Of a stretch of DNA of 64,000 bases, positions 27,706 to 36,282 are shown in pieces. Source of the stretch: Enterococcus pseudoavium NBRC 100491 (GTDB lineage Bacteria > Bacillota > Bacilli > Lactobacillales > Enterococcaceae); NCBI RefSeq assembly GCF_001544295.1, contig NZ_BCQF01000014.1, positions 1-64,000 on the forward strand. The letters run 5' to 3'. Below the pieces are notes generated by a model. That model saw nothing but the letters and a program-made list of their open reading frames with translations. It made no database searches and was not told where the DNA came from. Position numbers and translations under genes: made by a program. Positions within the stretch are counted from its first letter, which is position 1, and every line of letters starts with the position of its first letter.

Positions 27706-29142
27706 TTATTGATGAATCAACGAACGGAGCATCTGATCAACATTCTCAGCAGCTTTGCGCCCTTCACGGATTCCCCAAATAACGAGACTCGGTCCGCGTC
27801 GAGCATCCCCAGCGACATAAACCTTTTCATTATTGGTCGTGTAATCTTCATAGATCTCTGTTACCTCAAAGGCCTCTAATAGATTTTTTTCCGCACCAGT
27901 AAAGCCCATCGCCAATAACACTAAATCAGCTTTTAAGGTTTGTTCCGTACCAGCAATCGGCTGGAATTGACTATTAACTTTCGTCGTTTCAATCGCGATT
28001 ACTTGTCCTCGCTCTGCACCGATAAAAGCAGTCGTTGAAGTATTATAGGCCGTCAACTCAGTATTTTTCAAGATCCCTTCTGCTTGCCCATAACCAACAC
28101 GTGCGATCATGGAATATTCCGGCCAAGGATTATCTTCACGACGACTTGCCGGTAATTGCGGTGTGATTTCCAACTGTTTCACTGAAGCGGCCCCTTGACG
28201 AACGGCCGAGCCGATACAGTCGTTTCCAGTATCGCCTCCACCAATCACGACTACATGCTTCCCAGCTAATTTTTGATTGCTGGCCTTTTTCCCATGTTGC
28301 AAGACATCTTTCGTACATTCCGTTAAATAATCCACCGCAAATTGAATACCTTGTAATTCCCGGCCTTTAACTTTTAAATCTCGAGGAACACTTGCTCCAC
28401 TTGCGATGATCACCCGATCATAGTTTGCTTGTAATTCCTCGGCAGTAATATCCGTTCCTACTTCAGTACTTAAAACAAATCTGATACCAACTTCTTCCAT
28501 TACATCGATTCGCCGTTGAACGATTTCTTTGTCCAACTTCATATTAGGAATCCCATACATCAATAAGCCACCCGCTCGATCACTCCGTTCATAAACGGTC
28601 ACTTGATGTCCTAATTGATTCAGGCGCCAAGCAGCTGAAAGACCCGCTGGACCAGAACCGATGATCGCCACTTTGAAGCCCGTCCGTTCAGTCGGCATTC
28701 CGTCTGCTTTGACCCAATCATTTTCAAAGGCATGGTCAATGATAAAACGCTCATTATCATGGATCGCTACCCCAGAACCATTCAAGCCTTCAGTACAAGC
28801 TTTTTCACAAGGAGCTGGACAAACCCGTCCGGTCATCTCTGGCAATGGATTCGTTTTAGCCAAACGATCAAATGCATTCTTAAAATCACCGCGATAAACA
28901 AAATCATTCCACTCTGGTATCAAATTGTCATTGGGACAGCCAGAGACCGCTGGCTTCCCGCCATAAAAAATACCGGTATGGCAAAAAGGAATCCCACAAT
29001 TCATACAGCGGGCTGCTTGCTCTCGACGCTCCTCAACACTGAGGGGCGTTTGTAATTCTTCCCAATCTTGAATCCGCTCATCAACTGGACGGTAAGGATT
29101 GTCCTTCCGAGGATATTTTAAAAAACCAAATGGATCTGCCAT
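27706..29142 (-). CDS. gltD: Glutamate synthase small subunit
   Basis: GltD passes electrons from NAD(P)H through FAD and iron-sulfur clusters to the large subunit. The 478-residue protein has the N-terminal Cys clusters CMNCGIPFCH, CPNDN and CPAPCEKAC for two 4Fe-4S centres, the FAD motif GSGPAGLSAAW and the NADPH motif GGGDTGNDC. The frame opens at 29208 inside gltB, but homologues start MADPFGF; that ATG, 29142, comes 1 nt after the gltB stop with an AAGGAG about 10 nt upstream. Coupled translation ensures balance of the subunits. Confidence 0.95.
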   Translation of the reverse strand: MADPFGFLKYPRKDNPYRPVDERIQDWEELQTPLSVEERREQAARCMNCGIPFCHTGIFYGGKPAVSGCPNDNLIPEWNDFVYRGDFKNAFDRLAKTNPLPEMTGRVCPAPCEKACTEGLNGSGVAIHDNERFIIDHAFENDWVKADGMPTERTGFKVAIIGSGPAGLSAAWRLNQLGHQVTVYERSDRAGGLLMYGIPNMKLDKEIVQRRIDVMEEVGIRFVLSTEVGTDITAEELQANYDRVIIASGASVPRDLKVKGRELQGIQFAVDYLTECTKDVLQHGKKASNQKLAGKHVVVIGGGDTGNDCIGSAVRQGAASVKQLEITPQLPASRREDNPWPEYSMIARVGYGQAEGILKNTELTAYNTSTTAFIGAERGQVIAIETTKVNSQFQPIAGTEQTLKADLVLLAMGFTGAEKNLLEAFEVTEIYEDYTTNNEKVYVAGDARRGPSLVIWGIREGRKAAENVDQMLRSLIHQ

Positions 29143-29143
29143 C

Positions 29144-32100
29144 CTAGCCACGCTCCTTTCCAGCTGGTGCTGTTTGTTCGCCGATGACTGCCACAAAAGC
29201 TTTTTCAATCAGCTCTTCCCCTTCGAGACCCGTTTTGGCCAATTCTTCCGTCACACGAACCATTTCGTGATACTCTCTTGGGTATACTTTGACAAAATGT
29301 TTTTGGGCATCTTCCCAATTATTCAATAATTCAGCTGCTTTCAATGAATCGGTATACGTCAAATGCTTTTCGATCATTTCTTTCAAGACCGCATCATCAC
29401 CCGTCTCACCTAATTTGAAAAGATCGACCATCTCCAAATTGCATTTATCTGCAAAAGTCTCGGTTGGATCATATACATAGGCCACTCCGCCAGACATCCC
29501 AGCCGCAAAATTCCGACCAGTCGGCCCTAAGATGACGGCCACTCCGCCAGTCATGTATTCACAACCATGATCGCCCACACCTTCAACAACAACATTCGCC
29601 CCACTATTTCGAACACAGAAGCGTTCACCGGCTTTACCGCGGAAATAGCCTTCTCCGCGATTCGCTCCGAAACATACCACATTTCCGACGATTGGCGAAT
29701 TTTCTACATCATAAGCTGCGTCTTCTGGCGGAACAATGATTACTCGGCCACCACTCAAGCCTTTCGCCACGTAGTCATTCCCTTCACCAATCAACTTCAG
29801 TTCCATCCCTTGGGTGATAAATGAACCGAAGCTTTGGCCAGCGATTCCGGTATAGGTGTATTTAATTTGTCCGGGCGTCAATGCATAGTTTCCAAAACGT
29901 TCAGCGATCCAGCCACCCATCCGTGCGCCGACTGTACGATTGACATTATTGATCGGGTAACTCATAGCTACTTGCTCGCCATTTTTAATAGCACCTTCCG
30001 CAAAATGATCCAATTCCGGCCACTCACGTTTTTCCTTGAAAGGATCTTCAGTTTTGCGTTCAATTCCGACACTAGTTGACAGAATCCGTGAGAAGTCCAA
30101 CGATTTTGCTTTGCCTTTTGCAATGAAACGCGGCGCTAATACTTCGGTATGACCGATCATTTCATCAATACTTCTAAAGCCTAATTCAGCCATAATTTCC
30201 CGCAAGTCTTCTGCGATGAAATACATCATATTGATTAAATGCTCTGGCTTTCCAACAAAGAATTTCCGCAAAGCTGGATTTTGGGTTGCGACTCCTACCG
30301 GACAAGTGTTCAAACTGCAGACCCGCATCATGACACAACCGATTGCAACTAAAGCTAACGAAGCAAAACTGTACTCTTCCGCGCCTAGTAAAATCGCCAT
30401 CGCCACATCACGACCGGTCATCAATTTACCATCTGTTTCCAAAGTCATCCGTTGGCGCAAATTATTCATCGCTAATGTCTGATGCGCTTCAGCCACACCC
30501 ATTTCCCATGGCAAGCCGGCATCACGAATCGAATTTCTTGGCGATGCTCCAGTTCCACCATCGTAGCCTGAAATCACAACCACATCGGCCCCGGCCTTGA
30601 CAACTCCTGTTGCGATCGTACCCACACCAGTACTTGAAACCAATTTGACATTGATTTTTGCGTAAGGATTGATCGCCTTCAAGTCATAAATTAATTGCGC
30701 CAAATCTTCGATTGAATAGATATCATGATGGGGCGGTGGTGAAATCAAGCGTACCCCTGGTGTTGAGCCGCGAATCTCAGCGACCCAAGGAAAGACTTTA
30801 TTGCCGGGTAATTGTCCGCCTTCACCTGGTTTTGCACCTTGAGCCATTTTGATTTGTAATTCTTCCGCACTCATCAAGTATTCGGCATTGACACCAAAAC
30901 GGCCAGAGGCAACTTGTTTGATTTTACTATTGAAATTCTTGCCATCTGCTTGGACTTTGAACCGTTTGCGATTTTCGCCGCCTTCACCACTGTTGGATTT
31001 GGCACCGATCGCGTTCATTGCCTCGGCGATACATTGATGGGCTTCCTCACTAAGTGAGCCATAAGACATCGCACCGACTTTGAAGCGTTTGACAATTTTA
31101 CTTGCTGGTTCGACTTCAGAAAGCTTGACCGCTGGACGTTCCTTTTTAAATTCCCACAGCGCCCGTAAATTAGTAGGTTCTTCCAAGGCTTCTTGATTCA
31201 TTTCCTCAACATAATGCTTGAATAATTGATAATCGCCTGCTCGCACGGCCTGTTGGAAATTATAGATCGTCTTAGGATTGAACAAATGATGTTCCCCATC
31301 AGCTTTATATTGGAAACTTCCACCAGAGGCTAACAGATCATTTTGCCGTGATCCATAAGCCAATTCATGGCGTTGTAAGTATTCCGCTTCGATTTGTTTC
31401 AGTGAAAGTCCACCAATTCGACTAGCTGTTCCAGTAAAATACTTATCTGTAACCGGCTGACTGATTCCGACGACTTCAAATAATTGGGCTCCATGATAGC
31501 CAGCGATTGTTGAGATTCCCATTCGTGACATGACTTTTACGATGCCTTTTTCGACCGCCTTACGGTAACTTTCCAAGCCATTTTCAATGTTAAAACTACT
31601 AAGTGTCGCATAGGCCCCATACGGATGAATCCCACTCGCACCATAACCGATTAATGTGGCAAAATGGTGGACTTCGCAAACTTCGGCCGAATCAACCACT
31701 AGACTAGCCAGTGAGGCTTTGCCTTTTCTAACTAAATGATTGTGCAAACCGGAAACAGCTAATAAAATCGGCAGTGCCATCTTCGCTTGTTCTGATCCCC
31801 GATCGCTCAAGATCAAGATCGTTGCCCCCTGATCAATCGCTGATTCTGCTTCTTTGAACATTTGCTCCAATCCATCTTCTAAAGCATTCGGAGCGCCCAC
31901 CAAATAAAGCGTTGAGATTGTGACTGCTGTTTGGACTTTTGTTTTCAGCTGAGCGATTTTTTGAAAATCAGCTGTACTTAACACGGGACTTTTAATTTTC
32001 AACTTTTGACAGTTCTGTGCATCATCAACGCGAATGTCTCCGTCGCGACCCAAAAACATCTCCGTACCAATCACCAACTGTTCGCGAATCGCATCGATTG

Positions 32101-33634
32101 GCGGATTGGTGACTTGGGCAAACTGCTGTTTGAAATACGTGAATAACGATTGCGGTTTTTCACTCAATACCGCTAACGGCGCATCATACCCCATTGAAAT
32201 GACCGGCTCTTCACCTTTTTCGGCCATTTGGACTAAGGCACCGCGAATAATCTCATCCGTGTACCCATTCAATTTCCACATTGTTTGTAATTCTTTTTCG
32301 GAGAGAATTGTCTTTTTTGTTTCTGTCTCAGTAAGCTGAGACACTTCAAGGCGATTCTCCGTTAGCCACGTTTGATAGTCATGCGCTTTGGCATATTTCT
32401 CTTTGACTTCTTGATTGCGATAGAATTTTCCGTTAATGGTATCTACTAAGATCATATTCGCCGGACCTAGCACACCTTTTTCAATCACAGTTGATGGCGC
32501 AAAATCAACCACTCCAGATTCAGAGGCCACCTGCACGAAACCGTCCTTAGTGATCGAATAGCGTGAAGGCCGCAAACCGTTACGATCCAAGGTCGCACCG
32601 ACCATTTCACCGTCTGTAAAACACAATGCCGCAGGTCCGTCCCATGGAGCCATGAAACTAGCATTGTATTCTTGGAAAGCTGTCATTTCTTTTCCTAAAC
32701 CGGCTTCTTCCGACCATGCTTCTGGCACCATCATCATTAATGCGTGAGGAATATCACGACCGTTACGATACAAATATTCCATACAATTTTCTAGTTTGGC
32801 CGAATCAGAGTCTTCTTCGTTATAAACTTCGATTCCATGACTCTTCATCCAATTTTCCGAACCCCGCAAAGTATTGATTTCACCATTATGGGCTAAGAAG
32901 CGAAACGGCTGTGCGCGATCCCAGCTTGGAAAAGTATTGGTAGAAAAACGTGAATGGACTACCGCGATACTCGCTTCGAAGTCTTCATCTTGTAAATCAT
33001 CATAAAAAAGACCAACTTGGTAAGCATGCAGCATTCCCTTATACACAATCGTTTTGCCGGATAAACTACAAATTGCCAGCTCACTTGCCTGGTAGGTCTT
33101 CTCCAATTTACGACGCAGGCGGTATAAGCGATCTTCAAAATCACGGTCAGTGGAAACTTCTAAAGGCCGCTTTATGAATAATTGCACAAAACTAGGCATC
33201 ACTTTTTGCGCGCCTGGTCCACAATTCTCATATTGAAACGGTACATCTCGCTGCCAAAGAACTGAGTAGCCTGCTGATTCAATTTCTTTCACTAGTGCTT
33301 GTTGCAGACCCATTTTATGTTTTTCATCGGTTGGTAAAAAGAACATTCCGACTGCATACTGACCACGTTTAGGTAACGTTACCCCTGCCGCTTTAGCTTC
33401 CCTTTGAAAAAAAGTATTGGGAATCGTTGCTAATATTCCAGCCCCATCGCCTGTTTCTGGTTCTGCACCAGTCCCTCCGCGATGGTTCATCCGCTCTAAC
33501 ATCGTCAGCGCATGCTTTACTAATTGGTGTGAAGCTTTTCCCTCGATTTGAGCAATAAAGCCCATACCACATGCATCCTTTTCAAATGATGGATCATACA
33601 TGGTCGGGGCCTCGATAGTTTGTTGCTTTGCCAT
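29144..33634 (-). CDS. gltB: Glutamate synthase large subunit
   Basis: GltB transfers the amide nitrogen of glutamine to 2-oxoglutarate, yielding two glutamates. The 1496-residue protein starts with a 21-residue propeptide followed by the catalytic Cys of the class II amidotransferase domain (KDACGMGF). Then come the central and FMN-binding synthase domains (GGENRKR, KPGEGGQLPG, SGYDGGTGASP), a 3Fe-4S motif CSLNTCPVG and the C-terminal GXGXG beta-helix. An ATG at 33670 is in frame, but AAAGGA is well placed only for the ATG at 33634, which also gives the short propeptide usual for the family. Promoter at 33682-33710. Length is normal. Confidence 0.96.
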   Translation of the reverse strand: MAKQQTIEAPTMYDPSFEKDACGMGFIAQIEGKASHQLVKHALTMLERMNHRGGTGAEPETGDGAGILATIPNTFFQREAKAAGVTLPKRGQYAVGMFFLPTDEKHKMGLQQALVKEIESAGYSVLWQRDVPFQYENCGPGAQKVMPSFVQLFIKRPLEVSTDRDFEDRLYRLRRKLEKTYQASELAICSLSGKTIVYKGMLHAYQVGLFYDDLQDEDFEASIAVVHSRFSTNTFPSWDRAQPFRFLAHNGEINTLRGSENWMKSHGIEVYNEEDSDSAKLENCMEYLYRNGRDIPHALMMMVPEAWSEEAGLGKEMTAFQEYNASFMAPWDGPAALCFTDGEMVGATLDRNGLRPSRYSITKDGFVQVASESGVVDFAPSTVIEKGVLGPANMILVDTINGKFYRNQEVKEKYAKAHDYQTWLTENRLEVSQLTETETKKTILSEKELQTMWKLNGYTDEIIRGALVQMAEKGEEPVISMGYDAPLAVLSEKPQSLFTYFKQQFAQVTNPPIDAIREQLVIGTEMFLGRDGDIRVDDAQNCQKLKIKSPVLSTADFQKIAQLKTKVQTAVTISTLYLVGAPNALEDGLEQMFKEAESAIDQGATILILSDRGSEQAKMALPILLAVSGLHNHLVRKGKASLASLVVDSAEVCEVHHFATLIGYGASGIHPYGAYATLSSFNIENGLESYRKAVEKGIVKVMSRMGISTIAGYHGAQLFEVVGISQPVTDKYFTGTASRIGGLSLKQIEAEYLQRHELAYGSRQNDLLASGGSFQYKADGEHHLFNPKTIYNFQQAVRAGDYQLFKHYVEEMNQEALEEPTNLRALWEFKKERPAVKLSEVEPASKIVKRFKVGAMSYGSLSEEAHQCIAEAMNAIGAKSNSGEGGENRKRFKVQADGKNFNSKIKQVASGRFGVNAEYLMSAEELQIKMAQGAKPGEGGQLPGNKVFPWVAEIRGSTPGVRLISPPPHHDIYSIEDLAQLIYDLKAINPYAKINVKLVSSTGVGTIATGVVKAGADVVVISGYDGGTGASPRNSIRDAGLPWEMGVAEAHQTLAMNNLRQRMTLETDGKLMTGRDVAMAILLGAEEYSFASLALVAIGCVMMRVCSLNTCPVGVATQNPALRKFFVGKPEHLINMMYFIAEDLREIMAELGFRSIDEMIGHTEVLAPRFIAKGKAKSLDFSRILSTSVGIERKTEDPFKEKREWPELDHFAEGAIKNGEQVAMSYPINNVNRTVGARMGGWIAERFGNYALTPGQIKYTYTGIAGQSFGSFITQGMELKLIGEGNDYVAKGLSGGRVIIVPPEDAAYDVENSPIVGNVVCFGANRGEGYFRGKAGERFCVRNSGANVVVEGVGDHGCEYMTGGVAVILGPTGRNFAAGMSGGVAYVYDPTETFADKCNLEMVDLFKLGETGDDAVLKEMIEKHLTYTDSLKAAELLNNWEDAQKHFVKVYPREYHEMVRVTEELAKTGLEGEELIEKAFVAVIGEQTAPAGKERG

Positions 33635-33681
33635 TGACATCAATCCTTTAAATAGTTTGACAATTCTCATTTATTTTTAAT

Positions 33682-33710
33682 ATACTACCTTTTTTCTTTA
33701 AGATAGGCAA
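33682..33710 (-). promoter_or_regulatory. Promoter of gltBD
   Basis: TTGCCT, 17 bp and TAGTAT on the minus strand, about 48 bp before the gltB start codon. Confidence 0.55.
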
Positions 33711-33754
33711 GTGTTCTTAGAATTTTTTTTTAATTACTATCGTTATCACAAAAT

Positions 33755-33786
33755 CCATTTGTTGCAAGAAAAATCCAATCAAATGG
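33755..33786. promoter_or_regulatory. Inverted repeat between gltB and the DtxR-type regulator gene
   Basis: CCATTTG (33755-33761) and CAAATGG (33780-33786) form a perfect 7-bp inverted repeat with an 18-bp gap. It lies about 45 bp upstream of the gltB -35 and about 64 bp before the regulator gene. It could bind an activator of gltBD or act on the divergent gene; no protein can be named. Confidence 0.3.
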
Positions 33787-33849
33787 AAAAAATAAGATTT
33801 ATTTGGTAAACTTAATCTGATATGCTTCGTTATGAAAGGATGAACACCA

Positions 33850-34497
33850 ATGACACCAAATCGCGAAGATTATTTAAAATTAATATTAGAATTAGGTGGC
33901 GATAAAGAAAAAGTTAGTAATAAAAAAATCGTTGCTGGTTTATCTATTTCCGGAGCTTCTGTCAGCGAAATGATCAATAAATTGGTAAAAGAAGGACTGG
34001 TCGAGCACTCGCCCTATCAAGGGGTTCAACTGACTCCCACTGGTTTAGAAAAAGCTAGCACCTTAGTTCGCAAACATCGTTTATGGGAAGTCTTTTTAGT
34101 CGACCATCTTGGTTATTCCTGGAACGAAGTCCACGATGAGGCTGAAGTTTTAGAACATGTAACCTCTTCACAGCTAGAACAAAATCTGGATAATTACTTA
34201 AATCACCCAACCTTCTGTCCCCACGGTGGCATGATCCCACAACAAAATCGCATCGTTCATGAAAAAGAGCGCCAAACATTGGCCTCCTATCCTGTCGATT
34301 CAAAAATTCGGATTGCTCGTGTCTTAGATGAAAAAGAGTTGTTGGATTATTTGATGGAAATCGGCATTAACATTCGTGAAGAATACACAATTACGAATGT
34401 CGCTGCTTATGAAGGACCTATTACTTTACAAAATGACCAAAAAGAGGTTTCAATTAGCTACAAAGCCGCGTCAACGATTTTTGTTGATTTATTATAA
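33850..34497 (+). CDS. mntR: DtxR-family manganese/iron-dependent regulator (MntR/EfaR-like)
   Basis: A 215-residue metalloregulator that represses metal-uptake genes when Mn2+ or Fe2+ is plentiful. Residues 1-70 form the winged helix (NREDYLKLI, VSEMINKLVKEGLV). Residues 75-140 form the metal-binding dimerisation domain, with HRLWEVFL, HDEAEVLEH and the CPHGG motif. A C-terminal FeoA/SH3-like domain follows, as in the streptococcal ScaR/SloR and enterococcal EfaR type but not in the shorter Bacillus MntR. The ATG at 33850 has AAGGA upstream. It is divergent from gltB. The symbol is by family; EfaR may be the closer name. Confidence 0.85.
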   Translation: MTPNREDYLKLILELGGDKEKVSNKKIVAGLSISGASVSEMINKLVKEGLVEHSPYQGVQLTPTGLEKASTLVRKHRLWEVFLVDHLGYSWNEVHDEAEVLEHVTSSQLEQNLDNYLNHPTFCPHGGMIPQQNRIVHEKERQTLASYPVDSKIRIARVLDEKELLDYLMEIGINIREEYTITNVAAYEGPITLQNDQKEVSISYKAASTIFVDLL

Positions 34498-34522
34498 TAT
34501 TACAACACTAACTATCCAAGAT

Positions 34523-34604
34523 CCGTGTGAACTTCATGTCAGATTGGCTTTCTTTTAAGGGCTGGCATGCAAATCGCAACAGCACGGTAGTAGGCAGTGA
34601 AGTT
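34523..34604 (+). promoter_or_regulatory. Interleaved inverted repeats in the leader of zwf
   Basis: Three complementary pairs lie between the regulator gene and zwf. CCGTG (34523-34527) pairs with CACGG (34583-34587). AACTTCA (34530-34536) pairs with TGAAGTT (34598-34604). ATGTCAG (34536-34542) pairs with CTGGCAT (34562-34568). The first two cross each other, so they would form a pseudoknot or two competing folds. The last arm is followed by ATTTTT. It could be a terminator of the upstream gene or a regulatory RNA. I do not recognise a known class. Confidence 0.35.
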
Positions 34605-34654
34605 ATTTTTCCTTTCGAAAGATAATTTATCAAAATGAACTAGGAGTGAATCAT

Positions 34655-36166
34655 ATGGAACAGGCAGCTTTATTCACCATCTTTGGTGGTACGGGCGATT
34701 TAGCACAACGCAAGCTTTATCCTTCGTTGTTTCGTCTTTATAGAAAAGGCAATTTAGCAAAACATTTTGCAGTAATCGGAACCGCGCGACGTCCTTGGAG
34801 CGATGAGCATTATCGTGAAGTCATTTGTGAGACGATCAAGGATTTAGAACCCAACGAATCCGAGAAAAAGGAATTTGCAAGCCATTTTTACTATTTGTCT
34901 CATGATGTTAATGACTCTGACCATTATGACCAATTGAAAGCTTTATCTGATCAATTGGACGAAAAATATGAGCTACAAGGCAATCGTTTATATTACTTGG
35001 CGATGGCACCACAATTTTTTGGAACGATCGTCAACCATTTGAAATCGCAAGACATTATAACTACTACTGGCTATAACCGTTTAGTGATCGAAAAACCATT
35101 TGGCTTTGATTATGACTCGGCGGATAAACTGAATAATCAAATTCGCAATGTTTTCCCAGAACAAGATATTTTCCGGATCGATCATTATTTAGGTAAAGAA
35201 ATGATCCAAAATATTTCCGTAATCCGTTTTGCTAATAATATCTTTGAATCCCTTTGGAACAACCGTTACATTGAAAATGTTCAAATCACCTTCTCTGAAG
35301 CACTCGGGGTAGAAGATCGCGGTGGGTATTATGAAAATAGTGGAGCCTTGAAAGATATGGTCCAAAATCATATTTTACAAGTCGTTGCTTTATTAGCAAT
35401 GGAAGTACCGACTTCCTTTTCTAATCAATCGATCCGTGAAGAAAAAGTCAAAGTCCTACAGGCGATTCGCCGTTATGAGTCTGAGGAAGTTTTACAAAAT
35501 TTCGTTCGTGGACAATATGACACCGGTACGTTAGATGGAAAAGACTTCATCGCTTATCGTGATGAACCCAAAGTTGCAAAAGATTCTTTAATGGAAACAT
35601 TTGTTGCTGGTAAATTCTTGATTGATAACTTCCGTTGGTCAGGCGTTCCTTTCTATGTTCGCACTGGAAAACGCATGACTGAAAAAGGCACGCGGATCAA
35701 TATCGTCTTTAAGCAAGTTCCAATCAATGTTTTCAATTTTGAACAAGAAGCCGCGGGTAAAGACTTGCCGCAAAATATCCTGACGATCTATATCCAACCA
35801 ACCGAAGGATTCTCTTTAACTTTAAATGGGAAGAAAATTGGTCAAGGCTTCAAAACAGAGCCTGTCAAATTAGATTTCCGGCAAAGCGCTGAAGTAACTG
35901 AAAATAGCCCCGAAGCTTACGAAAAACTGCTATTGGATGCTTTAAATGGCGACAGTACCAATTTCTCACATTGGGATGAGGTCGCCAACTCTTGGGAGAT
36001 CATCGATCGGATTCGTCATACTTGGGATCAAACAACGCCCGGATTTCCTAATTATGCGGCCGGCACGATGGGACCACAAGGAGCCTTCGATCTCTTAGCT
36101 AAAAATGGTCACGAGTGGGCTTGGCAACCGGACCAATGGTATCGTGAACGCGGAAAATTGAAATAA
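34655..36166 (+). CDS. zwf: Glucose-6-phosphate 1-dehydrogenase
   Basis: Zwf oxidises glucose-6-phosphate to 6-phosphogluconolactone with NADP+, opening the oxidative pentose phosphate pathway. The 503-residue protein has the cofactor motif IFGGTGDLAQRKLYPS at the start and the active-site signature RIDHYLGKE with the conserved Asp-His pair. Length is typical. A GTG at 34646 is in frame, but the ATG at 34655 has TAGGAG 8 nt upstream. It is monocistronic, with a strong terminator 4 bp after its stop. Confidence 0.96.
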   Translation: MEQAALFTIFGGTGDLAQRKLYPSLFRLYRKGNLAKHFAVIGTARRPWSDEHYREVICETIKDLEPNESEKKEFASHFYYLSHDVNDSDHYDQLKALSDQLDEKYELQGNRLYYLAMAPQFFGTIVNHLKSQDIITTTGYNRLVIEKPFGFDYDSADKLNNQIRNVFPEQDIFRIDHYLGKEMIQNISVIRFANNIFESLWNNRYIENVQITFSEALGVEDRGGYYENSGALKDMVQNHILQVVALLAMEVPTSFSNQSIREEKVKVLQAIRRYESEEVLQNFVRGQYDTGTLDGKDFIAYRDEPKVAKDSLMETFVAGKFLIDNFRWSGVPFYVRTGKRMTEKGTRINIVFKQVPINVFNFEQEAAGKDLPQNILTIYIQPTEGFSLTLNGKKIGQGFKTEPVKLDFRQSAEVTENSPEAYEKLLLDALNGDSTNFSHWDEVANSWEIIDRIRHTWDQTTPGFPNYAAGTMGPQGAFDLLAKNGHEWAWQPDQWYRERGKLK

Positions 36167-36170
36167 ATAA

Positions 36171-36203
36171 AAACGGATGCGGAACTCTCCCGCATCCGTT
36201 TTT
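36171..36203 (+). terminator. Terminator of zwf
   Basis: CGGATGCGG/CCGCATCCG stem (36174-36182 and 36190-36198), extended by A-T pairs, followed by five T residues. Confidence 0.9.
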
Positions 36204-36236
36204 GTCTTACATCCTTTATACTAGGAAAATCCCCCT

Positions 36237-36275
36237 AAAAAAATCCGTGCCGACAAACTCGACACGGATTTCTTC
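36237..36275 (-). terminator. Terminator of ileS
   Basis: On the minus strand AAATCCGTG (36271-36263) pairs with CACGGATTT (36249-36241), with further inner CG pairs, followed by a run of T. It lies 8 bp after the ileS stop. Confidence 0.85.
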
Positions 36276-36282
36276 TATTATA

